Made by a program: the position numbers and the translations under genes | Source: Bufo bufo | Lineage: Eukaryota > Chordata > Amphibia > Anura > Bufonidae | DNA length: 64,000 nucleotides | Direction: 5' to 3' | Assembly: GCF_905171765.1 (NCBI RefSeq) | Contig: NC_053392.1 | Location: 445,808,837 to 445,872,836, forward strand | Notes under the pieces: model-generated | The model's database searches: none | What the model saw: only the letters and a program-made list of their open reading frames with translations | Told to the model about the DNA's origin: nothing | Shown: positions 22,750 through 34,836 of the stretch, piece after piece | Layout: each line of letters begins with the position of its first letter | Numbering within the stretch: the stretch's first letter is position 1

Positions 22750-23660
22750 TACTGTGGCGCCCCAATTTGAGAATAAAGGCCTAATAGAATAGCTTAGCTA
22801 TTAAACAAAGAGGGCACTGTTCAATTAGATAGCTCTGTGCCCTACACAGATCCAGCTTGAGATTGCAGTCCATGCACTGTCCCTGCGGTCTGCCTATGCT
22901 CTCCCTACAGTATGTAAATACTCTCCCTACACTGTACCTGCATTATCCCTGTAATAACCCTGTCCAATATTTCCCTTCTGCTCAGATGACAGTGAGAATC
23001 AAGGTATAATATATATGCTTATCTATTCAACAAGGTAGACACCCTTAGAACTGTTAAATTACACAGCTTATTCACCCTAATTTGAGAATCAAGGCCTAAT
23101 GGAATTGCTTATCTATTAAGGTGTACACTGTTCAATTAGATAGATCTGTGCACTATACAGTGATTGATGCAAAGTGGGTGGTCTCCTATAGATCCCTACA
23201 GCTTCAGATTACAGAGCTTGCACTGTCCCTGTAGGCTCTCAATACTCACCCTACAGTGTGCAAAAACTCTTCCTAAAATCTCCCTACACTGTCCCTGCAG
23301 CCTCCCTACCCAATATTCCACAATTAAAGGCTTCTTGAACACTGTCCCAAGCACTTGTCACGTCTCTCCCTATATTCAGATCACTGTGAAATGGCAGAGA
23401 CGGCACGGGATGAGGCTTTTAAAGGGCTGTGACATCACAGGATATGACCTACTACTGATTGGCTGGCTGCATAGCATTATAGGTGATATTGCATTCCAAG
23501 GCTTCTTCCTTTCACCTTGTAACATATGTAGCTGCGAATTTAGGGATTTATTTTTTTTACCATGAAACAAGAAGAAATTCCGATTCGTTGTGAATCACAT
23601 TTTTCCTAAACTTTGGATCAAATTCCACTTCGGATGCTTTGATTCTTTCAATACTAATAT
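22750..23660. repeat. Old interspersed repeat with internal direct duplication
   Basis: Blocks TTTGAGAATAAAGGCCTAAT (22768) and TTTGAGAATCAAGGCCTAAT (23081) head two related segments, each followed by TGTTCAATTAGATAG and CACTGTCCCTG. The right part (23560-23640) has an AATTCC/GGATCAAATTCC region. This resembles a non-autonomous hAT, but no flanking duplication was found. From 23661 to 24345 nothing is recognised. Confidence 0.45.
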
Positions 23661-24348
23661 CTACATGTATATTTGGCAAGCCATTAGTAAAGATCTCTAT
23701 GCAGGCTATAAACAAACAGATAGATTTTCCCTGAACGTTTTTTTGTATAAATATTTGTTATAGTCTCTTGTAATTATATGTTGGTGCTCTAACTTTTAGT
23801 TGTTCAGTTACCAGGAGACAAGATATATGAATATATGTAGTAATTTGCAGTAGTTTGCAGTAATGGCTCCATACAAATTAGAATAAAAGTTAATTGTCAG
23901 TAAATTGCTACTATAAATAAGTGTGCATTGAAACCTCATACAGTTTGGAATTGCAATTAGATGCTCAGAGTTAATTGCTAGGAAATCATTACTTGGTACT
24001 AAGCCTGAGTGGAAAAATGCAGCCTTTAACATGATCTGCAAACAGAACTGGCATAAGCAGATGGCTAATGGATGATAGTAAGAAAAAGTCCAGCAGTTAA
24101 ACATGGTAAAATTGCAGTATGTTGTTACTCACTAGAAAATGAATCCAAGCAGAAGTAACAGCATATCATAGATTCGCTACTCACTGTATCTGTAGCAGCA
24201 CACAATAGCAGGAGCTTTGACAGTCCATGAGTTCTGAGCATTCTTGAATGTCTACGGTGCATGCCCAGCACTACAGTCATTACTACATGGATCGTGATCC
24301 TCTCATTGTCTTATGTGTGTTTCTGCTAGGTTGATGTAAACTTTATAA

Positions 24349-24658
24349 CAGTACTTTCACACTAGTGGCAGGACGGATCCGACAGGCTGTTCACCCTGTC
24401 GGATCCGTCCTGCCACTATTTCACCGTACCGCCGAACCGCCGCTCCGTCCCCATTGACTATAATGGGGACGGGGCAGAGCTCTGGCGCAGCATGGCAGTG
24501 CACGGCGGAAGGCCGTCGGACTAAAACTATGACATGTCCGACTATATAGACAATGGGGACGGAGCGGCGGTCCGGCGGCACGGCAAAATAGCGGCAGGAC
24601 GGATCCGACAGGGTGAACAGCCTTTTGGATCCATCCTGCCGCTAGTGTGAAATTACCC
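24349..24658. mobile_element. PIF/Harbinger-like MITE
   Basis: It is 310 bp with the 3-bp duplication TAA at 24346-24348 and 24659-24661. The inverted ends share TTTCACACTAG and a GGCAGGACGGATCC block. A second GGATCCGACAGG pair near the left end makes a local hairpin (24362-24415). It is noncoding. Confidence 0.85.
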
Positions 24659-24737
24659 TAACAATCTGATTATTCCAAATGGTGATTCTCATAGTACCAC
24701 TACATATTAAATAAATAGACCCCCAGAAGAAGGTTAA

Positions 24738-24792
24738 AGCATGACCTTGATTCCATGTGGGGTCGAGGACCTCATCGTCCTTCACATCATCT
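24738..24792 (-). mobile_element. Fragment of the hAT transposase region, split by a solo LTR
   Basis: On the minus strand this matches 16696-16760 of the hAT above, with a few changes (shared GGGGTCGAGGACCTCAT). The match continues for a few bases after the LTR, to about 25748. It is a scrap of about 65 bp, so the mechanism of its arrival is unclear. Confidence 0.75.
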
Positions 24793-25739
24793 TGTCACGA
24801 GTTGGAGGTCCCAGGAGATACCACCGCGTCGTCAAGCAATAAACAAACGGAAATCAGGTACAGACACACAAAGGTTTATTGCACAAACAAAAACCAGGGA
24901 AGGCAGCACAGACAAAACATGAGCTCTATGTACCGTCAGCACAGTGGGAGAAAACCCCCACTGCGCCACTGTCTAGTAATACTCCAGAGAGGCGTGACTA
25001 AGCAACTCCTGGTATTCACTAGGGCCCCAGATGGTAGGCTTAGGCTTTGCCGCAGGAAGTTGCCAGGGTCCACTCTGGAGCGTGAACTAGACAGTGACAG
25101 CAAGAACGAATGGACAACAGGTACCAGAAGGTACCGACGGCACATAGGCATACATAACATAGACAGGCAAATACAAACAGGGCAAGTAATAACACAAGCA
25201 GGAGTACATAGCAAGGAAACAGGAGTGACAATGAGCAGAGAAGGACTTGCTCCACCAGTAGTAAACTGGCCTTGCGCATGGCACTCTGCTGCAAAGAAAG
25301 GTGCAGCAAGGACTTGCTGAACAGAGACATGAATACACACAAGGTAACTAAAACATAACTGGCAGAACAGATAACAGAAACACAGGAAAGAGGACATCAA
25401 AGAGGACGGGAATGAACAAGTAGGAAACCCACAGAGCACAGACAGACACGGATCCCATGGGTCAGCAGCATGGGAGAGTGAGTACAAACAGGAGCAGGAC
25501 AAGACAACACACACCAGGAGAGCTGACACAGAACTGAGGAAACCTCAGCCTTATATACAGGTTCCATGGGTGCAGCAGAGAGGCCACACCCATGGAGCAG
25601 ACAGAGGATTAACTCCTAATAGGAACACAGGGGAGTTAACCCATACAGAACCACAAATAACACACAGAAACGAAACTTCAGCGAGGAGCGCCGAACAAGC
25701 AAGGACGGAAGGTCACAGCCAGAGATAGTGGCTGTGACA
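24793..25739 (-). mobile_element. Solo LTR, gypsy type
   Basis: It is 947 bp, flanked by the 5-bp duplication CATCT (24788-24792 and 25740-25744). Read on the minus strand it begins TGTCACAGCC and ends CTCGTGACA. It contains TATATAAGG (minus strand, near 25555), a plausible TATA box, and AATAAA (minus strand, near 24840), a plausible poly(A) signal. No internal region remains, so it is the product of LTR-LTR recombination. Confidence 0.92.
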
Positions 25740-25748
25740 CATCTTCCA

Positions 25749-25872
25749 CTCAGCTGTGCACTTGCAAAGGGGCTAAACCACACATCTAGTGCTCTGTCTG
25801 AACTATTGATGGATCTCCAGGACACTAGACAGGCAATATTACAAAATAGGCTGACTATAGATTACCTCTCGC
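25749..25872 (+). pseudogene. env: ERV env, transmembrane-subunit segment (first half)
   Basis: This short open frame resembles the retroviral transmembrane subunit ectodomain just before the disulfide motif, including the conserved LQNR segment near 25846. The subunit drives membrane fusion in exogenous relatives. The 5' side is cut by the hAT scrap at about 25748 and the 3' side ends at a TTAA (25873-25876), where a 10.7-kb stack is inserted. The continuation is at 36581-36915 and is in phase with this segment. Surface-subunit sequence was not found upstream. The gene is broken. Confidence 0.75.
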
Positions 25873-26519
25873 TTAACAACTTCAGTCCCCCTAGCTTAAA
25901 CCCCCTTAATGACCAGGCCACTTTTTACACTTCTGCACTACACTACTTTCACGGTTTATTGCTCAGTCATACAACTTACGACCCAAATGAATTTTACCTC
26001 CTTTTCTTCTCACTAATAGAGCTTTCATTTGGTGGTATTTCATTGCTGCTGACATTTTTACTTTTTTTGATATTAATCAAAATTGACCTAAATTTTTGCA
26101 AAAAAATTTCATTTTTCACTTTCTGTTGTAAAGTTTTTCAAACAAAACTACATTTCTATATAAATTTTTCTCAAAATTTATTGTTCTAAATGTCTTTGAT
26201 AAAAAAAATGCAATAAGTGTATATTTATTGGTTTGGGTAAAAGTTATTGCGTTTACAAACTATGGTACAAAAATGTGAATTTTCGCATTTTGAAGCAGCT
26301 CTGACTTTCTGAGCACCTGTCATGTTTCCTGAGGTTCTACAATAACCCAGACCAGTAGAAACACCCACACAAATGACCCAATTTCGGAAAGTAGACACCT
26401 AAGGTATTCGCTGATGGGAATAGTGAGTTCATGGAAGTTTTAATTTTTGTCACAAGTTAGCAGAAAATGATCATTATTTTTTTTATTTATTTTTTCTTAC
26501 AAAGTCTCATATTCCCACT

Positions 26520-27235
26520 AACTTGTGACAAAAAATAAAATTTTACATGAACTCGCCATGCCCCTCACGAAATACCTTGGGGTGTCTTCTTTCCCAAAAA
26601 TGGGGTCACTTGTGGGGTATTTATACTGCCCTGGCATTTTAGGGACCCTAAGCGTGAGAAGTAGTTTGGAATCCAAATGCGTAAAAAATGCCCTGTGAAA
26701 TCGGAAGATACTCATTGGAATTTGGGCCCCTTTGCGCACCTAGGCTGCAAAAAAGTGTCACACATGTGGTATCGCCCGTACTCAGGAAAAAGTAGGGCAA
26801 TGTGTTTTGGGGTGTATTTTTACATATACCCATGCTGGGTGAAAGAAATATCTCTGTAAAATGACAAATTTTATAAAAAAAAATGGAAAAGTTGTCTTTT
26901 ACAGAGATATTTCTCTCACCCAGCATTGGTATATATAAAAATACACCTCAAAACGCATTGCCCTACTTCTCTGAGTACGGCGATACCATATGTGTGAAAC
27001 CTTTTTGCAGCCTAGGTCCGCAAGGGCCCAAATTCCAATGAGTACCTTTTAGGAGGGCAATTTTTAGACATTTGGATCCAGGACTACTTCTCAAGCTTTA
27101 GGGCCCTAAAATGCCAGGGCAGTAATAAATTACCCCACATGTGACCCCCTTTTGGAAAGAAGACACCCCAAGGTATTCCGTGTGGGGCATGGCGAGTTCA
27201 TAGAAGATTTTTTTTTGGCACAAGTCAGCGGCAAT
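26520..27235. repeat. Large inverted repeat in the piggyBac noncoding region
   Basis: Arms of about 350 bp (26520-26875 and 26885-27235) are inverted copies, sharing ACTCATTGGAATTTGGGCCC and GAGAAGTAG blocks, with the hinge at AAAAAAAATGG near 26880. A further direct copy of the GAATACCTTGGGGTGTCTTC block is at 27327. Confidence 0.85.
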
Positions 27236-27943
27236 AGATTTTTATTTTTTTTTCTCACAAAGTTCTCCTTTCCGCTAACTTGGGACAAAAAGTTCAATCT
27301 TTCATGGACTCAATATGCCCCTCAGCGAATACCTTGGGGTGTCTTCTTTCCAAAATGGGGTTATTTGTGGGGTGTTTGTACTGCCCTGCATTTCAAGGGT
27401 CTCCACAATCATTACATGTATGGCAGCATTAGGAGTTTCTGCTATTCTCCTTATATTGAGCATATGGGTAATGAGATTTTTTTTTTCGTTCTGGGCTGAA
27501 AGAAAAAATGAACGCACAGATTTCTTCATTCGTATCGATCAATGTGGATGAAAAAATCTCTGCCAAAAAATGTGCAAAAAAAAAAAGGAGGGGAAAGGCG
27601 TCTGCCAGGACATATGCCCTGGCCAAACCCCATTTCTCCATTCACATCAATCGATGTGGATGAATAAATCACTGCCCGCGAATTATTTTATTTTTTATAA
27701 AAAATGTTTGCCAAAGCATACCTATCTTTTTTACTGCAGAGGAGAAATCTCATCTTGCAGCGCCGCATACACCGACTTTGTGTAATCTGACAAGCAGCGC
27801 AATGCTTCTGTCAGAATGCACATCAGTGCTGCAGCTGGTTCATCGGTGGTCCACCTAGAAGGTAAAAACACAAAAAAAAAAAAGCCGCAACGCAATAAAT
27901 TTATTAACATTAACTTTATATAACATTTGAAACAGAACATTAA

Positions 27944-28687
27944 AGGGCTTCTGTCACCCCACTAAAGTCATTTTTTTTTTTTTGGGCTAGTTAAATTACT
28001 TATCCTGCGATATATGAAAATATAATGGTGTTACTTACTTTGATTCAGCAGTTCTTCTAAAAAACAAACTTTTATAATATGTAAATTAGGTCTCTACCAG
28101 CAAGTAGGGCGGCTACTTGCTGGTAGCAGCTGCAGAAACCGCCCCCCTCGTCGTGTTGATTGACAGGGCCAGCCGGATCTCCTCCTCGGCCAGCCCTGTC
28201 GGCATTTTTAAAATCGCGCGCCCTGTGTTCATTCTGGCAGGCGCTCTGAGATGAGGAGGCTCGCCTCCTCAAGAACTCCCTCAGTGCGCCTGCGCTGATG
28301 ACATCACCGAAATAGAAGACGTCATCGGCGCAGGCGCACTGAGGAGAGTGCTGAGGAGGCGAGCCTCCTCATCTCAGAGCGCCTGCCGCCGAATGAACAC
28401 AGGGCGCGCGATTTTGAAATGACGACAGGGGCTGGCCGGAGGAGGAGATCCCGGCTGGCCCTGTCAATCAACATGACGAGGGGGCGGTTTTCTGCAGCTG
28501 CTACCAGCAAGTAGCCGCCCTACTTGCTGGTAGAGACCTAATTTACATATTATAAAAGTTCGTTTTTTAGAAGAAACTGCTGAATCAAAGTAAGTAACAC
28601 CATTATATTTTCATATATCGCAGGATAAGTAATTTAACTAGCCCCAAAAAAAAAAAAAAGAGACTTTAGTGGGGTGACAGAAGCCCT
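27944..28687. mobile_element. TTAA palindromic MITE nested in the piggyBac-like element
   Basis: It is 744 bp, TTAA-flanked (27940-27943 and 28688-28691). The ends are AGGGCTTCTGTCACCCC, and the arms match almost throughout, with the hinge near 28315. It carries GCGCCTGCGC and GCGCAGGCGC near the hinge. It is noncoding. Confidence 0.9.
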
Positions 28688-28719
28688 TTAACTTTTATAA
28701 ACTTTATTGACCATTTGGA

Positions 28720-28746
28720 AACCCCCCCCCCCCCCCCCCCCCCCCA
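28720..28746. repeat. Poly-C tract
   Basis: About 27 uninterrupted C bases. The length may be unreliable in an assembly. Confidence 0.9.
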
Positions 28747-29009
28747 TTAACTTTTTGCTTACCTGTGATTTATTTATTTTTTACCTTTATAGGACAAACC
28801 TCTCCTTCCCCATGGGAGAATGTGCAAAGCGCAAATCGCCCAGAGATTATGCACTTTGTCCCAGGTGAAAGGAGAGGTTTGCAGCAGCTCTGTGTGAAAG
28901 GGCCCTAAGACCCCTGTGTGCCTGTCCTGTGTCACGCAATGCTATACTAATAGTGTACCTGTGTGTGGTACTTCTGGAAACACTACCCTAAGCATTAGGG
29001 CAGGGTGGT

Positions 29010-30903
29010 CAGGGCAGTTAGGACAGAAATAGCGGGTGTCACTCCTTATTCCACTCCTGCTACAGACAACGACATTTTCGGGGTGGTGCTTGGGTTGAGG
29101 TACCCAGCAACGACATTGGGGAAATGTCGCTCATGTAGACGGCTCACTACACTGGTGGTTGGGGCCATGGAAACCTCCTGTATACAGGAGGTTCTCGATG
29201 ATCTCTTCCTGAAATTTGAGAAGGATCTTGTTCTCCCAGCCTTACTGTAGAGAACAAAAGCTATTGTACATAGCCAATTGAATTAGGTATACAGACACCT
29301 TCTTATACCAGCGTCTGGTCCTGCGGGAGAGTAAATAAGGAGCCAACAATCTGGTCATTGAAGTCCACCCCTCCCATGAGCAAATTATAGTCGTGGACCC
29401 GAAGAAGGCTTTCAATGACACTGGTTGCCCGTTCAATTTGGATGTTGTGTCTGCGTGAATGGAGGAGAGCATGTAACCGTCATGCTTGTCTCTCCATTTC
29501 ACGCGCGAGCAGTTCTTCGTTACACAAGGCAGCCCTCTCCCCCTTGCAAGACGGGTGGTAACGAGCCGTTGGGGGAAGCCCCGCGACTAGGTCTCGCGGT
29601 GCCACAGCAGTCCATCTGTTCTAGAAACAAATGCCCTGAAGAGGGGCACACTTGTGTAGAAATTGTCCACATAAAGGTGGTACCCCTTGCCAAATAAGGG
29701 TGACTATCAAGTCCCAGACCTGTCTTCCCACCTGCTCCCCAGGTAGTCACGCAAACCGACCGGCTCCAGGGTCTGATCTTTACCCTCATAGACACGAAAT
29801 TGTGCGTATAGCCTGTGGCCCTTTCACAGAGCTTATACAATTTGACCCCATACCGGGCTTGCTTGGGATGTATTGTATGAAGCCAAGGCGCCCGGTAAAA
29901 TGTATCAGGGACTCGTCTATGCAGATGTTTTGCTCAGGGGTATACAAATCTGAAAATTTGGTGTTAAAGTGGTCTATGAGGGGCCGAATTTTGTGGAGCC
30001 GGTCAAAAGCTGGGTGGCCTCCGGGACGAAAGGTGCTATTATCACTAAAGTGCAGGAAACACAGGATGGTCTCAAATCATGTCATGGACATGGCAGCAGA
30101 GAACATGGACATGTGATGAATTGGGTTCGTGGACCAATATGACCGCAATTCATGCTTTTTTGTCAGGCTCATGTTGAGGAGAAGGCCCAGAAAAGTTTTA
30201 AATTCGGAAACTTGGACGGGTTTCCACTGGAAAGGCTGGGCATAAAAGCTTCCCGGGTTGGCGGCTATAAATTGAGTGGATACCGGTTTTCTTTCTGCCA
30301 CGACTAAGTCAAAAAGCTCCGCAGTCAAGGAACAGACTCAAAAAAACCCCAGTGCTGATCCGATCTGAGCTGTCTCAACCCAAACTCCAGACTGGGCGGT
30401 GAAGGGGGAACTACTGGTGCAGCTGAAGATGGGGGCTGCCAATCAGGGTTTGCCAGCACCTCAGGGACTCTAGGGGCTCTACGGGCCTGTCTGTGCGGGT
30501 GGCTGCGACGGGGGGGGAACTACTGCACGTGCCACCGTACCAGCTTCAACTGCCCTTCTGGTGCTCGCCACTTCACCATGTTCTACAGCCAGTGCTGGTA
30601 CTAGGTCCAGGATGGGCTGCGCTGCTGGTGTATGCCTCACCACATAATCCGACAGCGCCAGCCCCACTCTGCTGCCCTTGAAGCGGATCCTGCGCAACCT
30701 GTGGTCTAGCAACACGGGGCCGGGTACGCCTGGTGGTATCAGGGACCTCAACCTCCTCGTCCGAACTTATGGGTCAGACTTCCACTGCTTTCTACAGGTT
30801 CGAATTCTGACCCGCTGGATTCGTCAGATGAGGGTTCCTATTCCTCATCCGACAGGGTCAGAAGCCTGTAGGCCTCTTCAGAAGAATACTCCTTACTTGC
30901 CAT
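29010..30903 (-). pseudogene. piggyBac transposase, decayed
   Basis: The minus strand encodes a piggyBac-type transposase, a DDD enzyme that excises precisely at TTAA. From an ATG at 30903 the acidic N-terminus reads ASKEYSSEEAYRLLTLSDEE, then a stop. The core follows at about 30330-30080 (FIAANPGSFYAQPFQWKPV, LGLLLNMSLTKKHELRSYWS). The three catalytic Asp blocks are CIDESLIHFTGRLGF (about 29920), YVDNFYTS (about 29670) and MGGVDFNDQ (about 29375). The block RRTRRWYKKVSVYLIQLAMYNSF is at 29325-29258. The Cys-rich tail is not clear. Many frameshifts and stops make it dead. Confidence 0.88.
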
Positions 30904-31721
30904 TTGGTCAACTACATTTAGGGGGTATTCCCTGAGACTACCCAAGAAAAAAGCAAGCCTGTCTTACAAATGGGAGGCTAGCGAAGTACAGGAAGCCGCT
31001 GCGATTGATAAAAAATATCAAAACTGATTTTTTTATCGCCGCAGCGCTTGTGTAGTGATTGTGGAGTGATAAAAAAAAAAAATTGTCACTGCGGCGGGGC
31101 GGGGCGAGGGGTGAACGCACGTGTGGGCGACCAATCAGGCCTGATCGGGCAAACACTGCGTTTTGGGTGGAGGGCAAGCTAAGGTGACACCTAAAACTAT
31201 TATAGATCTGACTGTGATCAGTTCTGATCACTTACGATACTATAAAAGTACCAATGCTGATTAGCGATACTATAAAAGTACCAATGCTGATCTCTTTTGT
31301 CCCTTTCACTAGTGATTGACAGGGGTGATCAAGGGGTTTTAATTGGGGTGATGGGGGGGTGATCTGGGGCTAAATGTGTTGTGCTGGTGTACTCACAGTG
31401 ATCTGTGCTCTCTGCTGGGACCAACCAACGAAAAGGACCCAGCAGAGAGCACAGAAGACATTTAACACATTATATTTATAAATATAAAGTGCAGCTGTAC
31501 TGGGGGGCGACAGCCTTTAAGGGAGGCTGCCATGATAGGTTTTGGGGAGCTTGGGGACGCAGGGTAAGTAGGTGAGGGCTGGAGAGGTGAGGAAGGGGTT
31601 AAGTGGCGGGAGGTAGCGTTTAGCTGGAAGGGGAGGAGCTGTAGGTTTATAAGGGTGGCACCAAGGGCTATTGGGCGCCATCTTTAGTTGGAACAAGCTG
31701 GGCAGTGAGCACTTACCGGAG

Positions 31722-33270
31722 ATGGAGGCGATTTTGGAAAGGTTGCGGGCGGTGGCAGAGGAGCGGGGCCCGGAGTGGCTTGAAGCGCAGGTATCCAGCC
31801 TGCTGAGTGGGGAGGCGGCGGGCACAGCTAGCGTGTCGCCAGAGGGCAGACGGCCGCGGCGGGTACGGGGTGGACTTAGCAGACCCCCAGCAGCATCCTC
31901 CCGGCGCGGGAGGAATCCCGCTGTACGGCGGAGCCCTGTGCAGGGCAGGGTTTCCAGCACCCTGCCTTGCCCTGCTAGCGACGTGGGATCTGGACCAGGG
32001 CCTGCAGGATCCCCCCCCCTCCGCTGGGGTGGGGAGGCCTGCGCGACGGGGGAGCAGTGCACATGGTGGAGGCGAGGCTGGGCGCGTGGTGACAGGCCAC
32101 AGGAGGCCCAGGCCTTGGGATGCAGAGTTGGATGAAGCGGGCCAGCGGAGCACAGGCGTGAGGAGGAGCCGCCTGCCTCATCTTTGCCATCTTCTGGCGC
32201 ACCCAGCAGCTTGGAGGCTGGGGTGCGGGGGTCCTGTTCCGTGGTGGTGCCCGTTGATGACGTCTCATCGCAGAGGATGGATCAGCAGGATTCCGGATCC
32301 ACGGCTGCGGGGTTCACAGCGCCCGGGCAGCCAGGTAGGACCATGGGGAATTCATTGCAGGCATTAGCTAGTGTTCAAGGGGATGTAGGGGTTGGGGGAG
32401 GTCAAGGGGAATTAATTGGGGCCTTAGCCAGCTTTTAGTAGCCTGGCGGGATGGGTGGCTGGTTTGTGGGGGTCGGGGGGTGTCTCTGTTGCCGACGTGG
32501 GGGGGGGGCCTGAGGCTTCTCTGGGGCCGGGCGGGGTTTGTGCGGGGATTCCTGTGGTGACGGGTCGGGCGAGTGAGGCGGTTTCGGTGCAAACGCAGGC
32601 GGGTGGGGAGGAGGAGAGGTGTAAGGTGGATGATGCGGCGCAGGGGGAGGTATATGTCTGTTTCGAGGGCCCCTTGGGGGCACATTTGACGCAGGAGGTG
32701 AGAGAGGATTTGGAAGGGGGAGTATATTGAAATTTTTTCGTTGTTGCCGCTGGAAAGGTTTAACCTGGTTTAACCTGGATAGGGCGCGTCGCGAGGAGGG
32801 GAAGAAGGAAGAGGATGAGAAGCGGCGGTATCGTTTGATTCCGCGCACGTTCTCTAATTGGTTGCAGGCGTTCGCGATACTGGCTAGCGTGATTGGGGAG
32901 AGGGCGCCAGAGTGTTGTGCTACATGGATGCGATTGGGGAAGCGTACCGGGTCTATGGGGGTGTGGGTTGGCTTCGATATGATGAACAATTTAGGCAGAG
33001 GAGAGCGGTCCGCCCGACTATGTGGTGGGACCATAAGGATATCGGGTTGTGGATGCTGGTGACGGCGCCGGGGCGGCAGGGGCAGTCCTTTCGGGGGGAC
33101 GGTGGTTCTGGGGCTGGCACGTCAGGTTTGTCAACAGCGGTAGCAAAGGGATTGTGTTTCCTCTTTAATGAGGGAACCTGTAAGTTCGGCGCTAAGTGAA
33201 AGTTCAAGCACGAGTGCACCAACTGCGGTGGGGGGCATGGAGCGTCCCGGTGTTTCAGGGGTGGAAGGCA
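31722..33270 (+). pseudogene. gag: DIRS Gag-like protein, decayed
   Basis: The start is taken at the ATG at 31722 (MEAILERLRAVAEERG). The first 400 bases are Ala/Pro/Gly-rich. At 32770-32890 the block RRYRLIPRTFSNWLQAFAIL appears in one frame. From about 32905 the frame changes to YMDAIGEAYRVYGGVGWLRY and WDHKDIGLWM, typical of DIRS Gag. A CCCH finger follows (CFLFNEGTCKFG), but one expected Cys is a TGA at 33197-33199. The frame then continues with HECTNCGGGHGASRCF. At least two frame changes and one nonsense codon are present. Confidence 0.75.
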
Positions 33271-34454
33271 GCGGGGGGGGGGGAATGGTGGAAAAGGGCA
33301 GGACTCCAGTACGGGTGGAAAAGATGTTGTCGTTTCTAGATAGGTACCCGAATCGGGTTGCGGCGCAGTTGTTGTTGGACGGTTTTAGTTCCAGGTTTAG
33401 GATCCCGTCGGATACGGGGCCGGCCCCTTTTGTGGGGAAGAATTTGCGCTCGGCGGGGGACCATCCGGGGGTGGTGGCGGAAAAATTGGCTAAGGAAGTG
33501 GGGTTGGGGAGGATGGCTGGCCTGTTCTTGGGTCTGCCTTTGCCTAATTTTCGGGTCTCACCTTTGGGGGTGGTTCCTAAGAAGGAGCCGAACAAGTTTC
33601 GGTTGATTCATCACCTATCATACCCGAAGGGTGCGTCGGTCAATGAGGGCATTGACCCCGAATTATGTTCGGTAGTCTATACCTCATTTGATGCGGCTGT
33701 GGAGTGGGTTCGGCGGTTGGGTCCGGGGACCCTGTTGGCAAAAACGGATATCGAAGCGGCATTTTGGCTGCTTCCGGTGCATCCAGATAGCCTGCATGTG
33801 TTGGGGTGTTTTTTGGGAGGGGGGTGTTTTTATGTGGACAGGTGTTTAGGTGTTTGCCGATGGGTTGTTCCCTGTCTTGCGCGTATTTTGAGATGTTTAG
33901 TTGTTTTTTTGAGTGGGTGGTGAAGGAGGTTGCGGGGAGTACGTCGGTCATTCATTACTTGGATGATTTTTTGTGTTTAGGTCCGGCTGATTCCCGGGTT
34001 TGTGCAGTATTGCTTGCTACGTTACAATCGGTGTTTGCGTCTTTTGGAGTTCCGTTGGCGGTGGGTAAGACGGTGGGGCCCACGACGGAACTTAGTTTTT
34101 TGGGTATTGTATTGGATACGGTGGCCATGGAGTGTAGGCTTCCTGAGGATAAGTTGTTGGATTTGCGTGCGGAGGTGGCCGGGGCGAGCCGGTTAGTTAA
34201 GATTTGTTTGCGGGATTTGCAGTCATTGTTAGGGAAATTGAATTTCGCATGTCGTATTATGCCCATGGGGCGTATATTTTGCAGGCAGTTGGCGGCGGCG
34301 ACCGCTGGGGTGAAGGCTCCTCACCATTTCATCCGTTTAGGGAGGGAGCTGCGGGGGGATTTGGGGGTGTGGGCTCGGTTTTTGGAGAAATTCAACGGGA
34401 GGGCGCTGGTTCTGGGGGACCCGGTGGATAGTGTTGATTTTGACCTTTTCTCGG
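33168..34454 (+). pseudogene. DIRS reverse transcriptase / RNase H, frameshifted and truncated
   Basis: The first frame (33168-about 33850) holds the N-terminal RT part: FRVSPLGVVPKKEPNKFRLI, then LLAKTDIEAAFWLLPVHP (motif A, catalytic Asp). A frameshift between about 33845 and 33858 moves to LPMGCSLSCAYFEMF (motif B) and VIHYLDDFLCLG (catalytic YLDD near 33955). ELSFLGIVLDT and LQSLLGKLNFACRIMPMGR follow. The match ends at 34454, where a TTAA MITE sequence begins. RNase H and recombinase are incomplete or missing. Confidence 0.85.
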
Positions 34455-34836
34455 ATCCTCAGGATAGGTCATCAATATCAGATCGGCTGGGGTCCGACAC
34501 CCGGCACCCCCGCCGATCAGCTGTTTGAAGAGAAGGTGCGCGCCGTGCCAGCGCTGCCTTCTCTTCATTGTTTACCTGCTCGCCGTTTCATCTGCAGTGG
34601 TGAGCAGGTGTAATTACACTCAAGCCGTCCCATTTATTTCAATGGGACGGATCGCTTCTATACACTTGGTGTAATTACACCTGCTGACCGCTGCAGATGC
34701 AACAGCGAGCAGGTAAACAATGAAGAGGAGGCAGCGCTGGCATGGCACGCGCCTTCTGTTCAAACAGCTGATCGGCGGGGGTCGGACCCCAGCCGATCTG
34801 ATATTGATGACCTATCCTGAGGATATAATCACAGCT
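34455..34836. mobile_element. Palindromic MITE, left terminus missing
   Basis: It begins internally at CTCAGGATAGGTCATCAATA, directly after the DIRS sequence. The arms (34455-34640 and about 34685-34836) are inverted copies around TTTCAATGGGACGG. The intact terminus of the same family is at 36556-36580 (read inward AGGGGTTGTCCAAGTTATAT). Confidence 0.75.

Larger units (their letters stand above)
25877..31500 (-). mobile_element. piggyBac-like element with decayed transposase
   Basis: It begins directly after TTAA (25873-25876) with CAACTTCAGTCCCCC. A long noncoding AT-rich part (25877-28900) holds a large inverted repeat and a nested MITE. The transposase lies on the minus strand (29010-30903), and its presumed 5' leader runs to about 31500 with a 16-bp perfect hairpin (31404-31453). 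The far end was not found and is probably lost at the DIRS junction. Confidence 0.75.
31530..34454 (+). mobile_element. DIRS-type retrotransposon, 5' part
   Basis: A Gag-like region with a CCCH finger is followed by a DIRS-type RT with YLDDFL. DIRS elements use a tyrosine recombinase, not an integrase; that gene is absent because the element is cut at 34454 by a MITE. The left boundary is approximate, in the GC-rich stretch before the Gag ATG at 31722. GC content is clearly higher than in the neighbours. Confidence 0.8.

Noticed and set aside
24936..25529. 197-codon Cys/Leu-rich open frame on the minus strand
   Set aside because: It lies wholly inside the solo LTR; no domain, and LTRs of this type are noncoding.
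31807..32367. Overlapping GC-rich open frames on both strands
   Set aside because: They are shadows of the GC-rich DIRS Gag region; only the frame starting at 31722 leads into recognisable DIRS blocks.
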